Part shown: positions 1-9,115 of the stretch, one piece after another
Layout: each line of letters opens with the position of its first letter
How positions within the stretch are numbered: position 1 is the first letter of the stretch
Assembly (NCBI RefSeq): GCF_008710145.1
Contig: NZ_VYKL01000010.1
Span: 248,001 to 312,000 of the forward strand
Length of the DNA: 64,000 nucleotides
Origin: Niallia endozanthoxylica
GTDB lineage: Bacteria; Bacillota; Bacilli; Bacillales; Cytobacillaceae
Reading direction: 5' to 3'
The notes under the pieces: model-generated
Seen by the model: the letters and a program-made list of their open reading frames with translations, nothing else
Databases searched by the model: none
What the model was told of the DNA's origin: nothing
Translations under genes and position numbers: made by a program

Positions 1-2
1 GT

Positions 3-293
3 CCTTTTTTTAAAGGAACATATAAAGCTAGCTTTTGTTTTGAATATGTTTTTTATCCTGTACTGAGCGTAATATTTAATCTTTATTACCCTGAAAAGAG
101 AAATGGTTTGATCAAGACTTTATACCATTTTATTCATGCATCAATCATAACTGCCCTTGAAGTATTGATTCTTAAGTATACAAAATTAATCCGTTATAAA
201 AAATGGAACTGGTATTGGAGCTTTATTACTATTTGGTTTTCTAATTTCCTGTCACATAAATTCTACAAGTGGTTCTTTAAAGAGGATTCTTAG
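3..293 (+). CDS. C-terminal part of a CBO0543-like membrane protein (cut by window edge)
   Basis: The frame is open from base 3 to the TAG at 291-293, so the start lies outside the window. About 96 residues are visible. They contain two hydrophobic helices separated by basic and aromatic residues, with a short Tyr-Pro-Glu-Lys-Arg-Asn-Gly stretch and a Trp-rich end. This pattern recalls the small multi-pass CBO0543 family common in spore-forming Firmicutes, whose function is unknown. A TTG at 108 could be read as a start, but the upstream frame continues with plausible protein sequence, so truncation is the better reading. An imperfect dyad (CTGTAACGGTTACAG) follows at about 296-310. The family call is from memory of its look and is tentative. 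Confidence 0.55.
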   Translation, partial: PFFKGTYKASFCFEYVFYPVLSVIFNLYYPEKRNGLIKTLYHFIHASIITALEVLILKYTKLIRYKKWNWYWSFITIWFSNFLSHKFYKWFFKEDS

Positions 294-335
294 AATCTGT
301 AACGGTTACAGAAACCTTTTCTGTTATTGGGCATG

Positions 336-382
336 AAAAAAGGAAGGAATTTGAACAGATGACAAACTCCTTCCTCTTTTTT
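336..382. terminator. Bidirectional intrinsic terminator
   Basis: The stem pairs AAAAAAGGAAGGA with TCCTTCCTCTTTTTT across a loop of about 15 bases. A-runs and T-runs on both sides let it end both the upstream plus-strand gene and glpD arriving on the minus strand. Confidence 0.8.
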
Positions 383-453
383 ACACCTTACGGGACAGCG
401 GCTTTCCCTTTTTGAGTCATTAAGATGCTGATTTCTAGTATTCTCTTCATTCT

Positions 454-2127
454 TTATACAGATTCTTGATCAAGTGGATGCGTGACATGGTGTAGATGTT
501 GATTCAAATCCAAAAGAAACCGTTCTTTTTGTTCTTCGTTCCAATGAAGTAGAGCACCCATCAATTGGACGACCTTTTCTTTCCATTTCTTTACCCATTG
601 GATATCAAAAAGTAAGGTGCCTGTTCGTCGCCAGAAAAAGTCAACAGGGGTGCAGGCCAATTCAGCTTCGATGGAATAACGAACTTGTGCATAGAGGTCG
701 ACGGGCATTCCATAGGCTTCAGCTTCCGTCTTGTACTGATCAATCAAATGATAGAGATGGTCAATGTTTGAACCATATTTATGAACAAGTGAATAAGCTT
801 TTTCCTTGTCCAGGCCAAAGTCTGCTCCCAGTCTTACTTTCTCTTTTATAAAGGAAGGGAACTGTTTAGAACCGCCAACATGTCCCCCTGAGATAGGCAT
901 GTGTTTCGTTTCGCAGGCTGAAAACATGATCCCATATTCTTGTTTGAATTTAGCTGAGACGAAGTCGACAATGGTTTCCGCCATTTTTCTATAGCCTGTT
1001 AGCTTGCCGCCTGCAATCGTAATTAACCCGGATGGTGATTCCCAAATTTCATCTTTTCTTGAGATGGCAGATGCGCTCTTCCCCTCCTGATGAATCAATG
1101 GTCGAACACCTGCCCAGCTTGATTCAATATCACTTTCTTTCAGTTTTGTATCAGGAAAAATAAAACGAATGGTCTTCAAGATGTACTCGATATCACTTTT
1201 GGTCATTCTTGGTTTTGTTAAGTCTCCCTTGTATTCCGTATCGGTTGTTCCGACATACGTTTTCCCATTCCTTGGAATCATTAAAATCATCCGGCCATCA
1301 GGCGTATCAAAGTAAACCGATTGTTTTAAAGGCAGGACACTTTGGTCAAAAACGAGATGGACGCCTTTTGTGATATGCATTTTCTTATCATCTAAGGAAT
1401 GATCTTTTTCTCGTAATGTATCAACCCATGGACCGGCAGCGTTCACTATTTTTTTTGCGCGTATTTCGCTTACTCTGCCATTGAGTTGGTCAACAGCTGA
1501 AACACCGGTTACTTTTCCATCCTGATAAATAAAATCAGTGACCTTTGTATAATTGATAACAGCTGCCCCAAAACGTACCGCTTCTTTCATGGCTTCGATG
1601 GTTAATCTAGCATCATCTGACCGGTACTCAACGAATTTTCCGCCGCCGAGCAGCCCTTCTTTTTTAAATTTAGGTTCCATTTCTAAGATGGCTTCTCGTT
1701 TAAACATGCTGTTTCTTTCTTTCTTTTTGACTCCTGCTAAGAAATCATAGGCACGTAACCCGATAGAGGTCATCAACATTCCATAGTCGGCATCTTTGTA
1801 TATTGGTAGAATCATCCACTCAGGGGTCGTCACATGCGGTCCATTTTCATACACAATGGCCCGTTCTTTCCCTGTTTCTGCTACAATTCTCACTTCGTAT
1901 TTTTTTAAATAACGCAGGCCGCCATGAACCATTTTGGATGAACGACTGGACGTTCCTGCGGCAAAATCCTGCATTTCTATGAGGGCTGTTTTCATTCCGC
2001 GGCTTGCAGCATCCAAGGCAATCCCTGCTCCTGTAATGCCCCCTCCAATCACTAATAAATCAAATTCCGTTTCTTGCATATTTGCTATGATTTCATTTCT
2101 TTTTAAACTAGAAAATGCTTCACGCAT
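454..2127 (-). CDS. glpD: Aerobic glycerol-3-phosphate dehydrogenase
   Basis: This is an FAD-dependent sn-glycerol-3-phosphate dehydrogenase. It oxidises glycerol 3-phosphate to dihydroxyacetone phosphate at the membrane and passes electrons to quinone. The 557 residues carry the N-terminal Rossmann motif GGGITGAG (about residues 28-35) and the family signatures GTSSRSSKMVHGGLRYL and AGGKLTGYR. Length matches Bacillus GlpD (about 555). A longer reading would start at 2142, but those codons (ATG GAG GAA) are themselves the ribosome binding site for the ATG at 2127, so 2127 is preferred. The gene stands alone here. glpF and glpK, which accompany it in Bacillus subtilis, are not in the window. 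It converges with the CBO0543-like gene on a shared terminator. Confidence 0.95.
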   Translation of the reverse strand: MREAFSSLKRNEIIANMQETEFDLLVIGGGITGAGIALDAASRGMKTALIEMQDFAAGTSSRSSKMVHGGLRYLKKYEVRIVAETGKERAIVYENGPHVTTPEWMILPIYKDADYGMLMTSIGLRAYDFLAGVKKKERNSMFKREAILEMEPKFKKEGLLGGGKFVEYRSDDARLTIEAMKEAVRFGAAVINYTKVTDFIYQDGKVTGVSAVDQLNGRVSEIRAKKIVNAAGPWVDTLREKDHSLDDKKMHITKGVHLVFDQSVLPLKQSVYFDTPDGRMILMIPRNGKTYVGTTDTEYKGDLTKPRMTKSDIEYILKTIRFIFPDTKLKESDIESSWAGVRPLIHQEGKSASAISRKDEIWESPSGLITIAGGKLTGYRKMAETIVDFVSAKFKQEYGIMFSACETKHMPISGGHVGGSKQFPSFIKEKVRLGADFGLDKEKAYSLVHKYGSNIDHLYHLIDQYKTEAEAYGMPVDLYAQVRYSIEAELACTPVDFFWRRTGTLLFDIQWVKKWKEKVVQLMGALLHWNEEQKERFLLDLNQHLHHVTHPLDQESV

Positions 2128-2293
2128 GATGAATTCCTCCATTGTGTAAAAAATAAATATTTGTTCATACTCGTATGTTCGGTGTAAAAGGTGAAAAAAG
2201 ATGAAGTCGGATATAGTAGATGAGGGTTAGATATTATATTACTATTTTCACATAATTCTATCTTAATTTATATATTATTATAATACTAAGATG

Positions 2294-2322
2294 TTGACAG
2301 TGTTAATAGAATCTGTGATAAT
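2294..2322 (+). promoter_or_regulatory. SigA-type promoter of the methionine salvage operon
   Basis: TTGACA at 2294-2299 and GATAAT at 2317-2322 are separated by exactly 17 bases, about 40 bases before the SAM-I riboswitch. A perfect -35 and a 5/6 -10 make this the likely start of the mtn transcript. Confidence 0.75.
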
Positions 2323-2362
2323 CCTAATAAAGTTATCTGAAAAAAGTAAATGATGGATAAAT

Positions 2363-2466
2363 TCTTATCACGAGCAGGTGGAGGGAAAAGCCCTAAGAAG
2401 CCCGGCAACCGACTCATACTTGAGCACGGTGCTAATTCTTGCAACAGAAATGTTGGTAGATAAGAA
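2363..2466 (+). promoter_or_regulatory. SAM-I (S-box) riboswitch
   Basis: The segment shows the S-box core in order: P1 5' strand TTCTTATC, then AGGTGGAGGGAAAAGCCC, CCCGGCAACC, GGTGCTAATTCTTGC, and the P1 3' strand GATAAGAA. The base TAAGAAG at the P1 exit can pair with CTTCTTA inside the downstream terminator, giving the usual antiterminator/terminator switch. High SAM would stabilise P1 and end transcription before mtnX. Confidence 0.95.
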
Positions 2467-2478
2467 GTTGTTTTTTTT

Positions 2479-2509
2479 AAAACCTCTTCTTATTTGAAGG
2501 GGTTTTTTT
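2479..2509 (+). terminator. Riboswitch expression-platform terminator
   Basis: AAAACCTCTTC pairs with GAAGGGGTTTT around a short ttattt loop, followed by a T-run. Its 5' arm (CTTCTTA, 2485-2491) is also complementary to the riboswitch P1 exit strand, so the hairpin forms only when SAM is bound. Confidence 0.9.
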
Positions 2510-2617
2510 GAGTTCTTTATCAATGAGAGATCAGGCATCTGAATAAGGTTAATCGATAGAAGAAAAGGATGATAAGTGATTCATCGTTCATCGTGAATGG
2601 AAAGAGGAGAAGAAAAT

Positions 2618-3280
2618 TTGAAGCAGCCCATGATATTTTGTGACTTTGATGGTACGGTCACGAAGAAAGATAACATCATTAGTATTATGAAGCAATTTGC
2701 TCCCCCTGAGTGGGAAGCATGGAAAGATGGAGTATTAGCACAATCGATTAGCATTCGAGAGGGTGTTGGAGAGATGTTTCGTCTCCTTCCATCTTCTTTA
2801 CAAAAGGAAATTGTTCACTTCCTTTTAGAAACTTCAGAAATAAGAGAAGGATTTGGCGACTTCGTTCAATATACAAAAGAAAAAGGCATTCCTCTTTATA
2901 TTGTCAGCGGGGGAATGGATTTCTTTGTGAAACCGATGTTACAGCCTTTTGGTTCTATGACTGGGATCTTTTGTAATGAAGCAGATTTCAATGGTGAAAA
3001 TATTCACATTCATTGGCCTCACAGCTGTGATGAGACATGCTTGAACCAAAATTGCGGCTGTTGTAAGCCATCGGTTATTCGAAAGATGTCAACGAAAGAT
3101 ACCCACTCGATTGTGATTGGAGATTCGGTGACAGACTTAGAAGCAGCAAAAATGGCTGATACAGTGATTGCGAGGGATTATTTATTAGAGAAATGCGGAG
3201 AGCTTTCGATTCCTTCTCAATCCTTTGAAACCTTCTATGATTGTATCAATATATTAGAAAATCTATATGTAAGTCAGTAA
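2618..3280 (+). CDS. mtnX: 2-hydroxy-3-keto-5-methylthiopentenyl-1-phosphate phosphatase
   Basis: HAD-superfamily phosphatase that dephosphorylates the product of MtnW to the acireductone used by MtnD in methionine salvage. The 220 residues begin with the catalytic CDFDGTVT motif (two Asp) about ten residues in, and carry a later GDSVTDLEAAK motif that supplies the Mg-binding acids. A Cys-rich stretch (CDETCLNQNCGCC) in the cap region is typical of MtnX. An ATG at 2597 is in frame, but ATGGAAAGAGGAG is the ribosome binding site, so the TTG at 2618 (spacing about 7) is taken as start. It is the first gene of the SAM-I-controlled operon. Confidence 0.9.
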   Translation: MKQPMIFCDFDGTVTKKDNIISIMKQFAPPEWEAWKDGVLAQSISIREGVGEMFRLLPSSLQKEIVHFLLETSEIREGFGDFVQYTKEKGIPLYIVSGGMDFFVKPMLQPFGSMTGIFCNEADFNGENIHIHWPHSCDETCLNQNCGCCKPSVIRKMSTKDTHSIVIGDSVTDLEAAKMADTVIARDYLLEKCGELSIPSQSFETFYDCINILENLYVSQ

Positions 3281-3326
3281 AATAGAGTCAGAATATTAAA
3301 ATGACGATAAAGATGGAGGACGAATC

Positions 3327-3839
3327 ATGACAACAATCAAAATTCAAGAAACAAACCAAATCATTGATAATCAAGAAGAAGTGATTTCTTTTTTACAAAC
3401 ACAAGATGTGATTTATGAAAAATGGGATATTAATAAATTGCCTGTACAATTACAGGAAAAGTATGTATTAAGTGATGATGAAAAGCAAGCCGTATTGAAT
3501 GCATTTCAGGAAGAAATTAAGGATATTGCGGCAAGACGAGGATACAAATCATGGGATGTGATTTCATTAGCAGATCATACGCCGAATCTAGAAGAATTAT
3601 TGAAAGGTTTTGAGCGTGAGCATCACCATACAGATGATGAAGTAAGATTTATTGCAAGTGGACATGCTGTTTTCATTATTCAAGGAAAAAATGGTCAATT
3701 TTTCGAAGTGCATCTAGAAGCAGGAGACCTTATTTCTGTTCCAGAGGGAGTACGCCACTACTTTACATTGGATTTTGACCGTAAAACAGTGGCCATTCGC
3801 ATCTTTGTGACAGAAGAAGGATGGGTACCTGTTTATTAA
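3327..3839 (+). CDS. mtnD: Acireductone dioxygenase
   Basis: Cupin-fold metalloenzyme that splits the acireductone with O2. The Fe form gives the 2-keto acid precursor of methionine plus formate. Of 170 residues, the metal site is visible as HHHTDDEVRF (His, His, Glu around residues 92-100) and a later His in GVRHYFTLD (about 140). Length fits the bacterial family (about 180). It follows mtnX by 46 bases with a clear GGAGG, so it belongs to the same transcript. Whether the enzyme carries Fe or Ni in the cell (on-pathway or off-pathway chemistry) cannot be read from sequence. Confidence 0.93.
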   Translation: MTTIKIQETNQIIDNQEEVISFLQTQDVIYEKWDINKLPVQLQEKYVLSDDEKQAVLNAFQEEIKDIAARRGYKSWDVISLADHTPNLEELLKGFEREHHHTDDEVRFIASGHAVFIIQGKNGQFFEVHLEAGDLISVPEGVRHYFTLDFDRKTVAIRIFVTEEGWVPVY

Positions 3840-3885
3840 AAACACTATAATAAATTCGGCTTAGGAAGAGAAGAGGGGGAGTAGG

Positions 3886-5070
3886 ATGAGCTTACCTAGC
3901 GTCCAAGAAAAAGGCAGTAACCAGTATCAATTTTTAAATGAAGAAGACATTATTCATTACGTGAAGAAGCATGGATTCTTTCGTGAGGATGAGCCTGTTT
4001 CGGTGATAGAAATTAGTGATGGCAAAATCAATCATGTATATAGATTGACCGGAGAAGGTAAGACACTTATTTATAAGCAGGCAGTACCGTATGCCAGAAC
4101 GGTTGGAGAAACGATGCCATTGCCGCTAGATCGGGTAAGAGTAGAGGCAAGGGTCTTACAGGAATATGATCGCATTCTGCCTGGTTCGGCTCCAAAAGTT
4201 CTCCTTTTAGATGAGAATATGGCCATTTTGATTACAGAAGATATGTCTCCCATGCAAGTGGGGAGAACGGCCTTGATTCATGGGGCGGAACCAGCAGGAT
4301 TTACGAAAGATGTAGCTGAATTTAGCGCCCAAACGCTTTTTTATACATCGGATTATTATCTAGATCCAATGGTGAAAAAGGAGCTGAATGCCTCCTTAAT
4401 GAATCCTGGTATGAGACAGCTGACAGAGGAATTGGTTTTTGATCGTCCGTTTCAATTCCACGAAAGCAATTATTTTGAAGCAGGACTGAAAAATGATGTG
4501 TTATTCTTAAGTCAGGATCAAAAGCTAAAAAAAGAAGTAGCAAAGCTCAAGCATAAATTTATGACGAAAGCGGATGCGTTGATTCATAGTGACTTACACA
4601 GCGGGGCTATTTTCGTTTCTGAAGATAAAACGGTTGTATTTGATACTGAATTTGCCTGCTTTGGCCCGTTTGGCTTTGATATGGCTCATTTTATCGCCAA
4701 TTTATTTATCAATGGAATCGGCAGTCCGCAGTACGAATATAAACGTTATGAACAGGCGCGTGAAACATGGTATGCGTTCAGTGCTAAATTCTCTGAGCTT
4801 TGGAGAAACGAGTCTAACGAAGCCTATACTCAGATTGATGGCTATTTGACGGACTTACTAGAAGAAATCTTCTCTGATATGTTAGGGTATGCCGGCTGTG
4901 AGATGATTCGCCGTGCGATCGGCATCGCCCAAATTGATGATTTAAATCATGAACAGGATGAACAAAAGCGAATGGAAAGAAGAAGGAAGACGGTTGAGCT
5001 AGGAAAGTATTTAATTATGGAACGCAGCAAGATTCGTTCGTTAGAAGAATTGGAGAATTGGTTTCGCTAA
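3886..5070 (+). CDS. mtnK: 5-methylthioribose kinase
   Basis: Phosphorylates methylthioribose at C1 to feed the methionine salvage pathway. The 394 residues show the aminoglycoside-phosphotransferase-like kinase fold: an N-terminal ATP-binding region ISDGKINHVYRL, the catalytic loop LIHSDLHSGAIF (about residues 230-241) and VFDTEFACFGPFGFD for Mg binding. Start ATG at 3886 has GAGGGGGAG upstream. In Bacillus subtilis mtnK pairs with mtnA in an operon separate from mtnWXBD. Here it lies between mtnD and mtnW, and mtnA is missing from the window. Confidence 0.93.
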   Translation: MSLPSVQEKGSNQYQFLNEEDIIHYVKKHGFFREDEPVSVIEISDGKINHVYRLTGEGKTLIYKQAVPYARTVGETMPLPLDRVRVEARVLQEYDRILPGSAPKVLLLDENMAILITEDMSPMQVGRTALIHGAEPAGFTKDVAEFSAQTLFYTSDYYLDPMVKKELNASLMNPGMRQLTEELVFDRPFQFHESNYFEAGLKNDVLFLSQDQKLKKEVAKLKHKFMTKADALIHSDLHSGAIFVSEDKTVVFDTEFACFGPFGFDMAHFIANLFINGIGSPQYEYKRYEQARETWYAFSAKFSELWRNESNEAYTQIDGYLTDLLEEIFSDMLGYAGCEMIRRAIGIAQIDDLNHEQDEQKRMERRRKTVELGKYLIMERSKIRSLEELENWFR

Positions 5071-5200
5071 GCAGGAGTAGGTTTTAAGTAAAGGCTATGT
5101 TAAACAACTTTGTTGATGCTTTAATGGCCTATGGTCATATGATTAACTATTATCAGTAACACAGACTAAGAAAATGATTGGAATGCAGGAGGGTTTTTTA

Positions 5201-6409
5201 ATGGGCGTTACAGCAACATATTTATTTCCAACAAAGCCAAATCAAAGTGAAATAGCCGAACAGCATGCACTTGGGTTAACTATCGGCTCTTGGACAGATA
5301 TTCACCATCTTGAGATGGAACAATTAAAGAAGCACAAGGGTGAAGTTGTATCGATTGAAAAAGGGGAAACAAAGGATAAGGTCAAAATCTTTTATCCTTC
5401 TGCTAATGTTTCAGCAGATCTTCCAGCTATTTTCACAACAGTATATGGCAAGCTTTCCTTCTTTGAAGGCTATGAATTGATTGACTTAGAGTTTGATCAA
5501 GACTTACTTTCACAGTTTCCGGGCCCGCGTTTTGGCGCAAAAGGAATTCGGGAACAATTGAATGTGTATGATCGTCCGCTATTAAAGGCGATTTTTAAAG
5601 GGATTATGGGAAGAGATCTTTCTTTCTTTTCAGCACAATTAGAAGATTTATTAGCTGGTGGAATCGACCTTGTCAAAGACGATGAAATTCTGTTTGAGAA
5701 TGAGTTGACTCCTTTTTATAAGCGGATTACAACAGCAAAGGAAATCTTAGACCGCCATTATGAAAAGACAGGAAACAAAGTGTTATATGCGGTGAATTTG
5801 TCAGGAAAGACAAGTACACTGAGTGAAAAAGCAGAACGAGCTCAGGAATTAGGAGCCAATTGTTTATTGTTTAATGTGCATGCTTATGGATTAGATGCCC
5901 TTCAAAGTCTTCGTGAAAATCATCAGATTAACTTGCCGATTGTTGCCCACTCAGCTCTATCAGGTGTTCTTGCTGGACAAGCTGGCGGGGGATTCTCTTA
6001 TGAATTATTGGTAGGTAAACTAACACGTCTAGTGGGCGGGGATTTATCCTTGTTCCCAAGCCCATATGGAGATAAATCGAAGGGCAATGTGACGATTTCT
6101 AAAGAAGAAGCTTCGGCTATTAACCGTACGTTAACAGAAGAAAATGGCTTTGAAAAAACCTTTTCCGTTCCATCTGCAGGTATTCATCCAGGACTCGTTC
6201 CGCAATTGTTGAAAGACTTTGGAGACAATCTTGTAGTAAATGCAGGCGGCGGTATCTTTGGACATCCGGATGGCCCAATCAGCGGGGCACAGGCCTTTAG
6301 AGCTGCAATCGATGCGAGTGTTCAACATATTCCGCTTAGTGAAGCGGCCAACACGTCAGAACCATTAAAACGTGCTCTTGAGCAATGGGGAGAAATGACG
6401 GTTTCTTAA
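5201..6409 (+). CDS. mtnW: 2,3-diketo-5-methylthiopentyl-1-phosphate enolase (RuBisCO-like protein)
   Basis: A type IV RuBisCO-like enolase that tautomerises 2,3-diketo-5-methylthiopentyl-1-phosphate to the substrate of MtnX. The 402 residues keep the metal-site motif GGIDLVKDDE (about residues 153-162), in which the Lys is carbamylated and the Asp and Glu bind Mg, and a C-terminal phosphate loop (VNAGGGIFGHPDG). The ATG at 5174 is in frame, but AGGAGGG lies just downstream of it and 5 bases before ATG 5201, so 5201 is the start. A 130-base gap without a gene separates it from mtnK. No promoter stands out there, so read-through from the riboswitch is assumed. Confidence 0.93.
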   Translation: MGVTATYLFPTKPNQSEIAEQHALGLTIGSWTDIHHLEMEQLKKHKGEVVSIEKGETKDKVKIFYPSANVSADLPAIFTTVYGKLSFFEGYELIDLEFDQDLLSQFPGPRFGAKGIREQLNVYDRPLLKAIFKGIMGRDLSFFSAQLEDLLAGGIDLVKDDEILFENELTPFYKRITTAKEILDRHYEKTGNKVLYAVNLSGKTSTLSEKAERAQELGANCLLFNVHAYGLDALQSLRENHQINLPIVAHSALSGVLAGQAGGGFSYELLVGKLTRLVGGDLSLFPSPYGDKSKGNVTISKEEASAINRTLTEENGFEKTFSVPSAGIHPGLVPQLLKDFGDNLVVNAGGGIFGHPDGPISGAQAFRAAIDASVQHIPLSEAANTSEPLKRALEQWGEMTVS

Positions 6410-6445
6410 AGAATTAAATGGTTCCCTTTTCGCAGGGAAGATAAC

Positions 6446-6485
6446 AACAAAGCCCAAATCGTAGATGATTTGGGCTTTGTTCATT
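6446..6485. terminator. Bidirectional terminator between mtnW and the molybdopterin oxidoreductase
   Basis: A perfect 15-base stem AACAAAGCCCAAATC / GATTTGGGCTTTGTT flanks a 6-base loop. T-rich flanks on both strands let it end both converging transcripts. Confidence 0.85.
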
Positions 6486-8540
6486 TTATTGTAATGATTC
6501 ATTTTTAATTGTTTCGACATTGACGCGGCCGGAGAAAAAGGTTGCTCCGCCGCCCATATCCGCAATCCGGTCAGGGGTTAAGGAATTGACGAGATGTTTT
6601 TTACCAGTCATGTCTGACCATAGACCTTGACTGACAACCACGCCAGGCAGGACGTTTTCTCCCACAACCGCCGTTAATTCACATTCCCCGCGATTGTTCC
6701 AAATGCGGACAGTCATCCCATCCTCAATGCCTCGGCTTTCTGCATCTATTGGATGGATAAATAGCTTTGGCGTTTTTTCTAATAGGATATGCTTTTCGTT
6801 ATTAGAGAAAGTAGAGTTTAAGAAATTATGGTTTGGTGCAGGTACATACTGCAATGGATACTCTTTCTCCTCGACTAATGGCATATACGTAGGCAATGCT
6901 GGGTAACCGTCCTCTTCCATCTTTTTAGAATATAATTCAATCTTACCGCTTGGTGTCGGTAAGGCTTCAAGAAAGTTCTCCATATTGCTTGCTTTGATAT
7001 AGCGCTCTTTCTTCAATTGTTCATAGGTCAAATCAGGTAAATAAGGATTCCCTGCACCTTGCAATGCTTGGTTGATTAATTCGATATCACTATCTTGAAG
7101 TGCCTGATCGTCAAATCCCATGCCTTGTGCAAGCAGCCTAAAAACCTCTGTGTTTGATTTACTTTCCCCGTAAGGAGGAATAACCGGTTCCTGTAATTGA
7201 ATATGATTATGCCAGTATGACGTATAAAAATCAGTGATTTCAAAGGCTGATTTAGCCGGCAGGACAATATCAGCAAATAACGCTGTTTCCGTTATGAACA
7301 AGTCATGAACAACCGTGAATAAGTCTTCACGTGCAAGACCGGCGCGTACTAGGTTGGATTCTGGTGCCACAAGAGCTGGATTACTGCTATAAACATATAA
7401 GGATTGAATTGGCTGCTCTTTTTGCAGTAAGGCTTTCCCAATTTGATTCATGTTAATGGCACGTGTTTCTGTTTTTAGCAAATCCGGACGCTGTAAGGCA
7501 GCTCGATTAAAAGAAAGGAAATCCGCATTGGCCCTGACAGCGCCGCCTCCTTTTACAAGCCATTGTCCTGTTAAAGCAGGCAAGCAGGAAATGGTTCGGG
7601 CATTCATTCCTCCATTATCATGGTGCTGCAAGCCATTTCCGATTCGAATCATAGAAGGAGATGTATTGCCGTACATTCTAGCCAATTGATAAAGATCTTC
7701 TATAGGAACGCCAGTAATGGCGGAAATCATCTCAGGATGATATTGTTCAAGATGCTCTTCTAATTCCTTGTAACCAACTGTGTATTTTTCTAGAAACGCT
7801 TGATTGACTAGGTTTTCTTTGTAGAGAATATGCATGATTCCCAACGCAAGGGCACCATCAGACCCTGGAAGAATCGGAATAAACCAGTCGGCCATCTTTC
7901 CGGTTTGATTTTTATGGACGTCAATGACAATGATTTTTGCGCCCTTTTTTCTCGCCTTTTGGGCAATCATGACTTGGTGCATATTGGTACTGACGGCGTT
8001 TACACCCCAGAAAATAAACAATTGGGTTTCCGTCATATCTTCAGGATCCGTTCCGTAACTTCCACCCATTGTATAGTCATAGCCAACCGTTCCGGCTAAA
8101 GAACAAATGGTTCGATCTAGTTGACTGGCTCCAAGGCGGTTAAAGAAGCGGCGGTCCATTCCTTCGGCTGAAAGGTTCCCCATATTGCCGTAAAAACTGT
8201 AAGGAAGAATCGATTCTGGACCTTCCTCTTTAATCAATTTTTCCCAATGAGTTGTAATGGTTTCGATTGCTTCTTCCCAGCTGATCGGAGTGAATTTTCC
8301 TTCACCCTTTTGTCCCACACGTTTTAAAGGTGTTTCGATTCTATTGCGGTCGTAGATGCGCTCTGTCATATTTCGAACTTTGTTGCAAATGCTCCCTTTT
8401 GTAATCGGGTGATCAGGATCGCCTTCAATTTTAACAATTTTCCCATCCTGTTTGTGTACGAGTAATCCACATTGATCTGGACAATCTAGAGAACAAACAG
8501 AAGGGAATACGCCATTTTTCATATCTTTATAGGTTTCCAT
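6486..8540 (-). CDS. Molybdopterin oxidoreductase (YoaE/BisC-like, 4Fe-4S containing)
   Basis: A 684-residue member of the DMSO reductase superfamily. The N-terminal cluster motif is CSLDCPDQCG followed about 30 residues later by GSICNK, giving C-x3-C-x3-C-xn-C for one [4Fe-4S]. The molybdopterin-binding domain follows, and a C-terminal dinucleotide-binding domain includes NRGECELTAVVGENVLPG. No Tat signal is seen, so a cytoplasmic enzyme is likely. Overall it resembles Bacillus subtilis YoaE, a putative formate-dehydrogenase-like oxidoreductase without firm substrate. Near methionine genes a sulfoxide reductase role is possible but unproven. The ATG at 8540 has AAAGGGAG upstream. It is divergent from the SAM-I element, which therefore does not control it. 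Confidence 0.85.
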   Translation of the reverse strand: METYKDMKNGVFPSVCSLDCPDQCGLLVHKQDGKIVKIEGDPDHPITKGSICNKVRNMTERIYDRNRIETPLKRVGQKGEGKFTPISWEEAIETITTHWEKLIKEEGPESILPYSFYGNMGNLSAEGMDRRFFNRLGASQLDRTICSLAGTVGYDYTMGGSYGTDPEDMTETQLFIFWGVNAVSTNMHQVMIAQKARKKGAKIIVIDVHKNQTGKMADWFIPILPGSDGALALGIMHILYKENLVNQAFLEKYTVGYKELEEHLEQYHPEMISAITGVPIEDLYQLARMYGNTSPSMIRIGNGLQHHDNGGMNARTISCLPALTGQWLVKGGGAVRANADFLSFNRAALQRPDLLKTETRAINMNQIGKALLQKEQPIQSLYVYSSNPALVAPESNLVRAGLAREDLFTVVHDLFITETALFADIVLPAKSAFEITDFYTSYWHNHIQLQEPVIPPYGESKSNTEVFRLLAQGMGFDDQALQDSDIELINQALQGAGNPYLPDLTYEQLKKERYIKASNMENFLEALPTPSGKIELYSKKMEEDGYPALPTYMPLVEEKEYPLQYVPAPNHNFLNSTFSNNEKHILLEKTPKLFIHPIDAESRGIEDGMTVRIWNNRGECELTAVVGENVLPGVVVSQGLWSDMTGKKHLVNSLTPDRIADMGGGATFFSGRVNVETIKNESLQ

Positions 8541-8624
8541 CTTTATGCTCCCTTTCTGAATGAAGTTTAAATGAATTTATAAATTATATCACAAAAATTA
8601 ATATTTAAAAGATTGAGAAAATGA

Positions 8625-8653
8625 TTGACATATAATCTATTATTCTTTATATT
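8625..8653 (+). promoter_or_regulatory. SigA-type promoter before the second SAM-I riboswitch
   Basis: TTGACA at 8625-8630, 17 bases, then TATATT at 8648-8653, about 50 bases before the riboswitch. It lies within the 160-base divergent region shared with the molybdopterin oxidoreductase gene. Confidence 0.65.
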
Positions 8654-8704
8654 AAGTATATTCTACAAGAATAGCAATATTTTCAACATAATAATATTGT
8701 AATA

Positions 8705-8795
8705 TTTCTATCAAGAGAGGTGGAGGGACTGGCCTTATGAAACCTCGGCAACATGATTGTGCCAATTCCAGCAAGCGTAGCTTGAGAGATAGAAA
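8705..8795 (+). promoter_or_regulatory. SAM-I (S-box) riboswitch
   Basis: Core motifs in order: P1 strand TTTCTATC, AGAGGTGGAGGGACTGGCC, ATGAAACCTCGGCAAC, GTGCCAATTCCAGCAAG, GCTTGAGAGATAGAAA with the P1 return strand GATAGAAA. AGAAAGAGA at the exit can pair with TCTCTTTCT in the terminator that follows, so this is a standard SAM-off switch. Confidence 0.95.
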
Positions 8796-8844
8796 GAGAA
8801 TGCACTTATTTTATTGTTATTTAGACAATATTTGTACAGTGAAG

Positions 8845-8878
8845 ATCTCTTTCTGTTTATCGGAAAGAGATTTTTTGT
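8845..8878 (+). terminator. Expression-platform terminator of the second SAM-I riboswitch
   Basis: ATCTCTTTC / GAAAGAGAT stem with a 9-base loop, followed by TTTTTTGTTT. Its 5' arm is the antiterminator partner of the riboswitch exit strand. Confidence 0.9.
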
Positions 8879-9115
8879 TTAACAGAGGATGGGAGGGAAC
8901 AATAAGCTGCCACGCTTTCAGAGAATGAGTAAGCTTTTTACAGAAACCCCTTAGAGACGTTTAAGGGGGCAGGTAGTTATAACTTAATAGCAGACTAAAC
9001 ATAGTGGTTAACTATTATTTGAAAGATGGTTGTAAGGGAATGAATGAAGAGTTGACTATCAACTGAATGGATGGAATGAGAGAGTAAATAAATAGAATGA
9101 AGGGAAGAAAATAAG

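Noticed and set aside
296..310. CTGTAACGGTTACAG as a possible CcpA (cre) site
   Set aside because: The central CG is off by one position from the cre consensus, and it lies after a gene rather than at a promoter.
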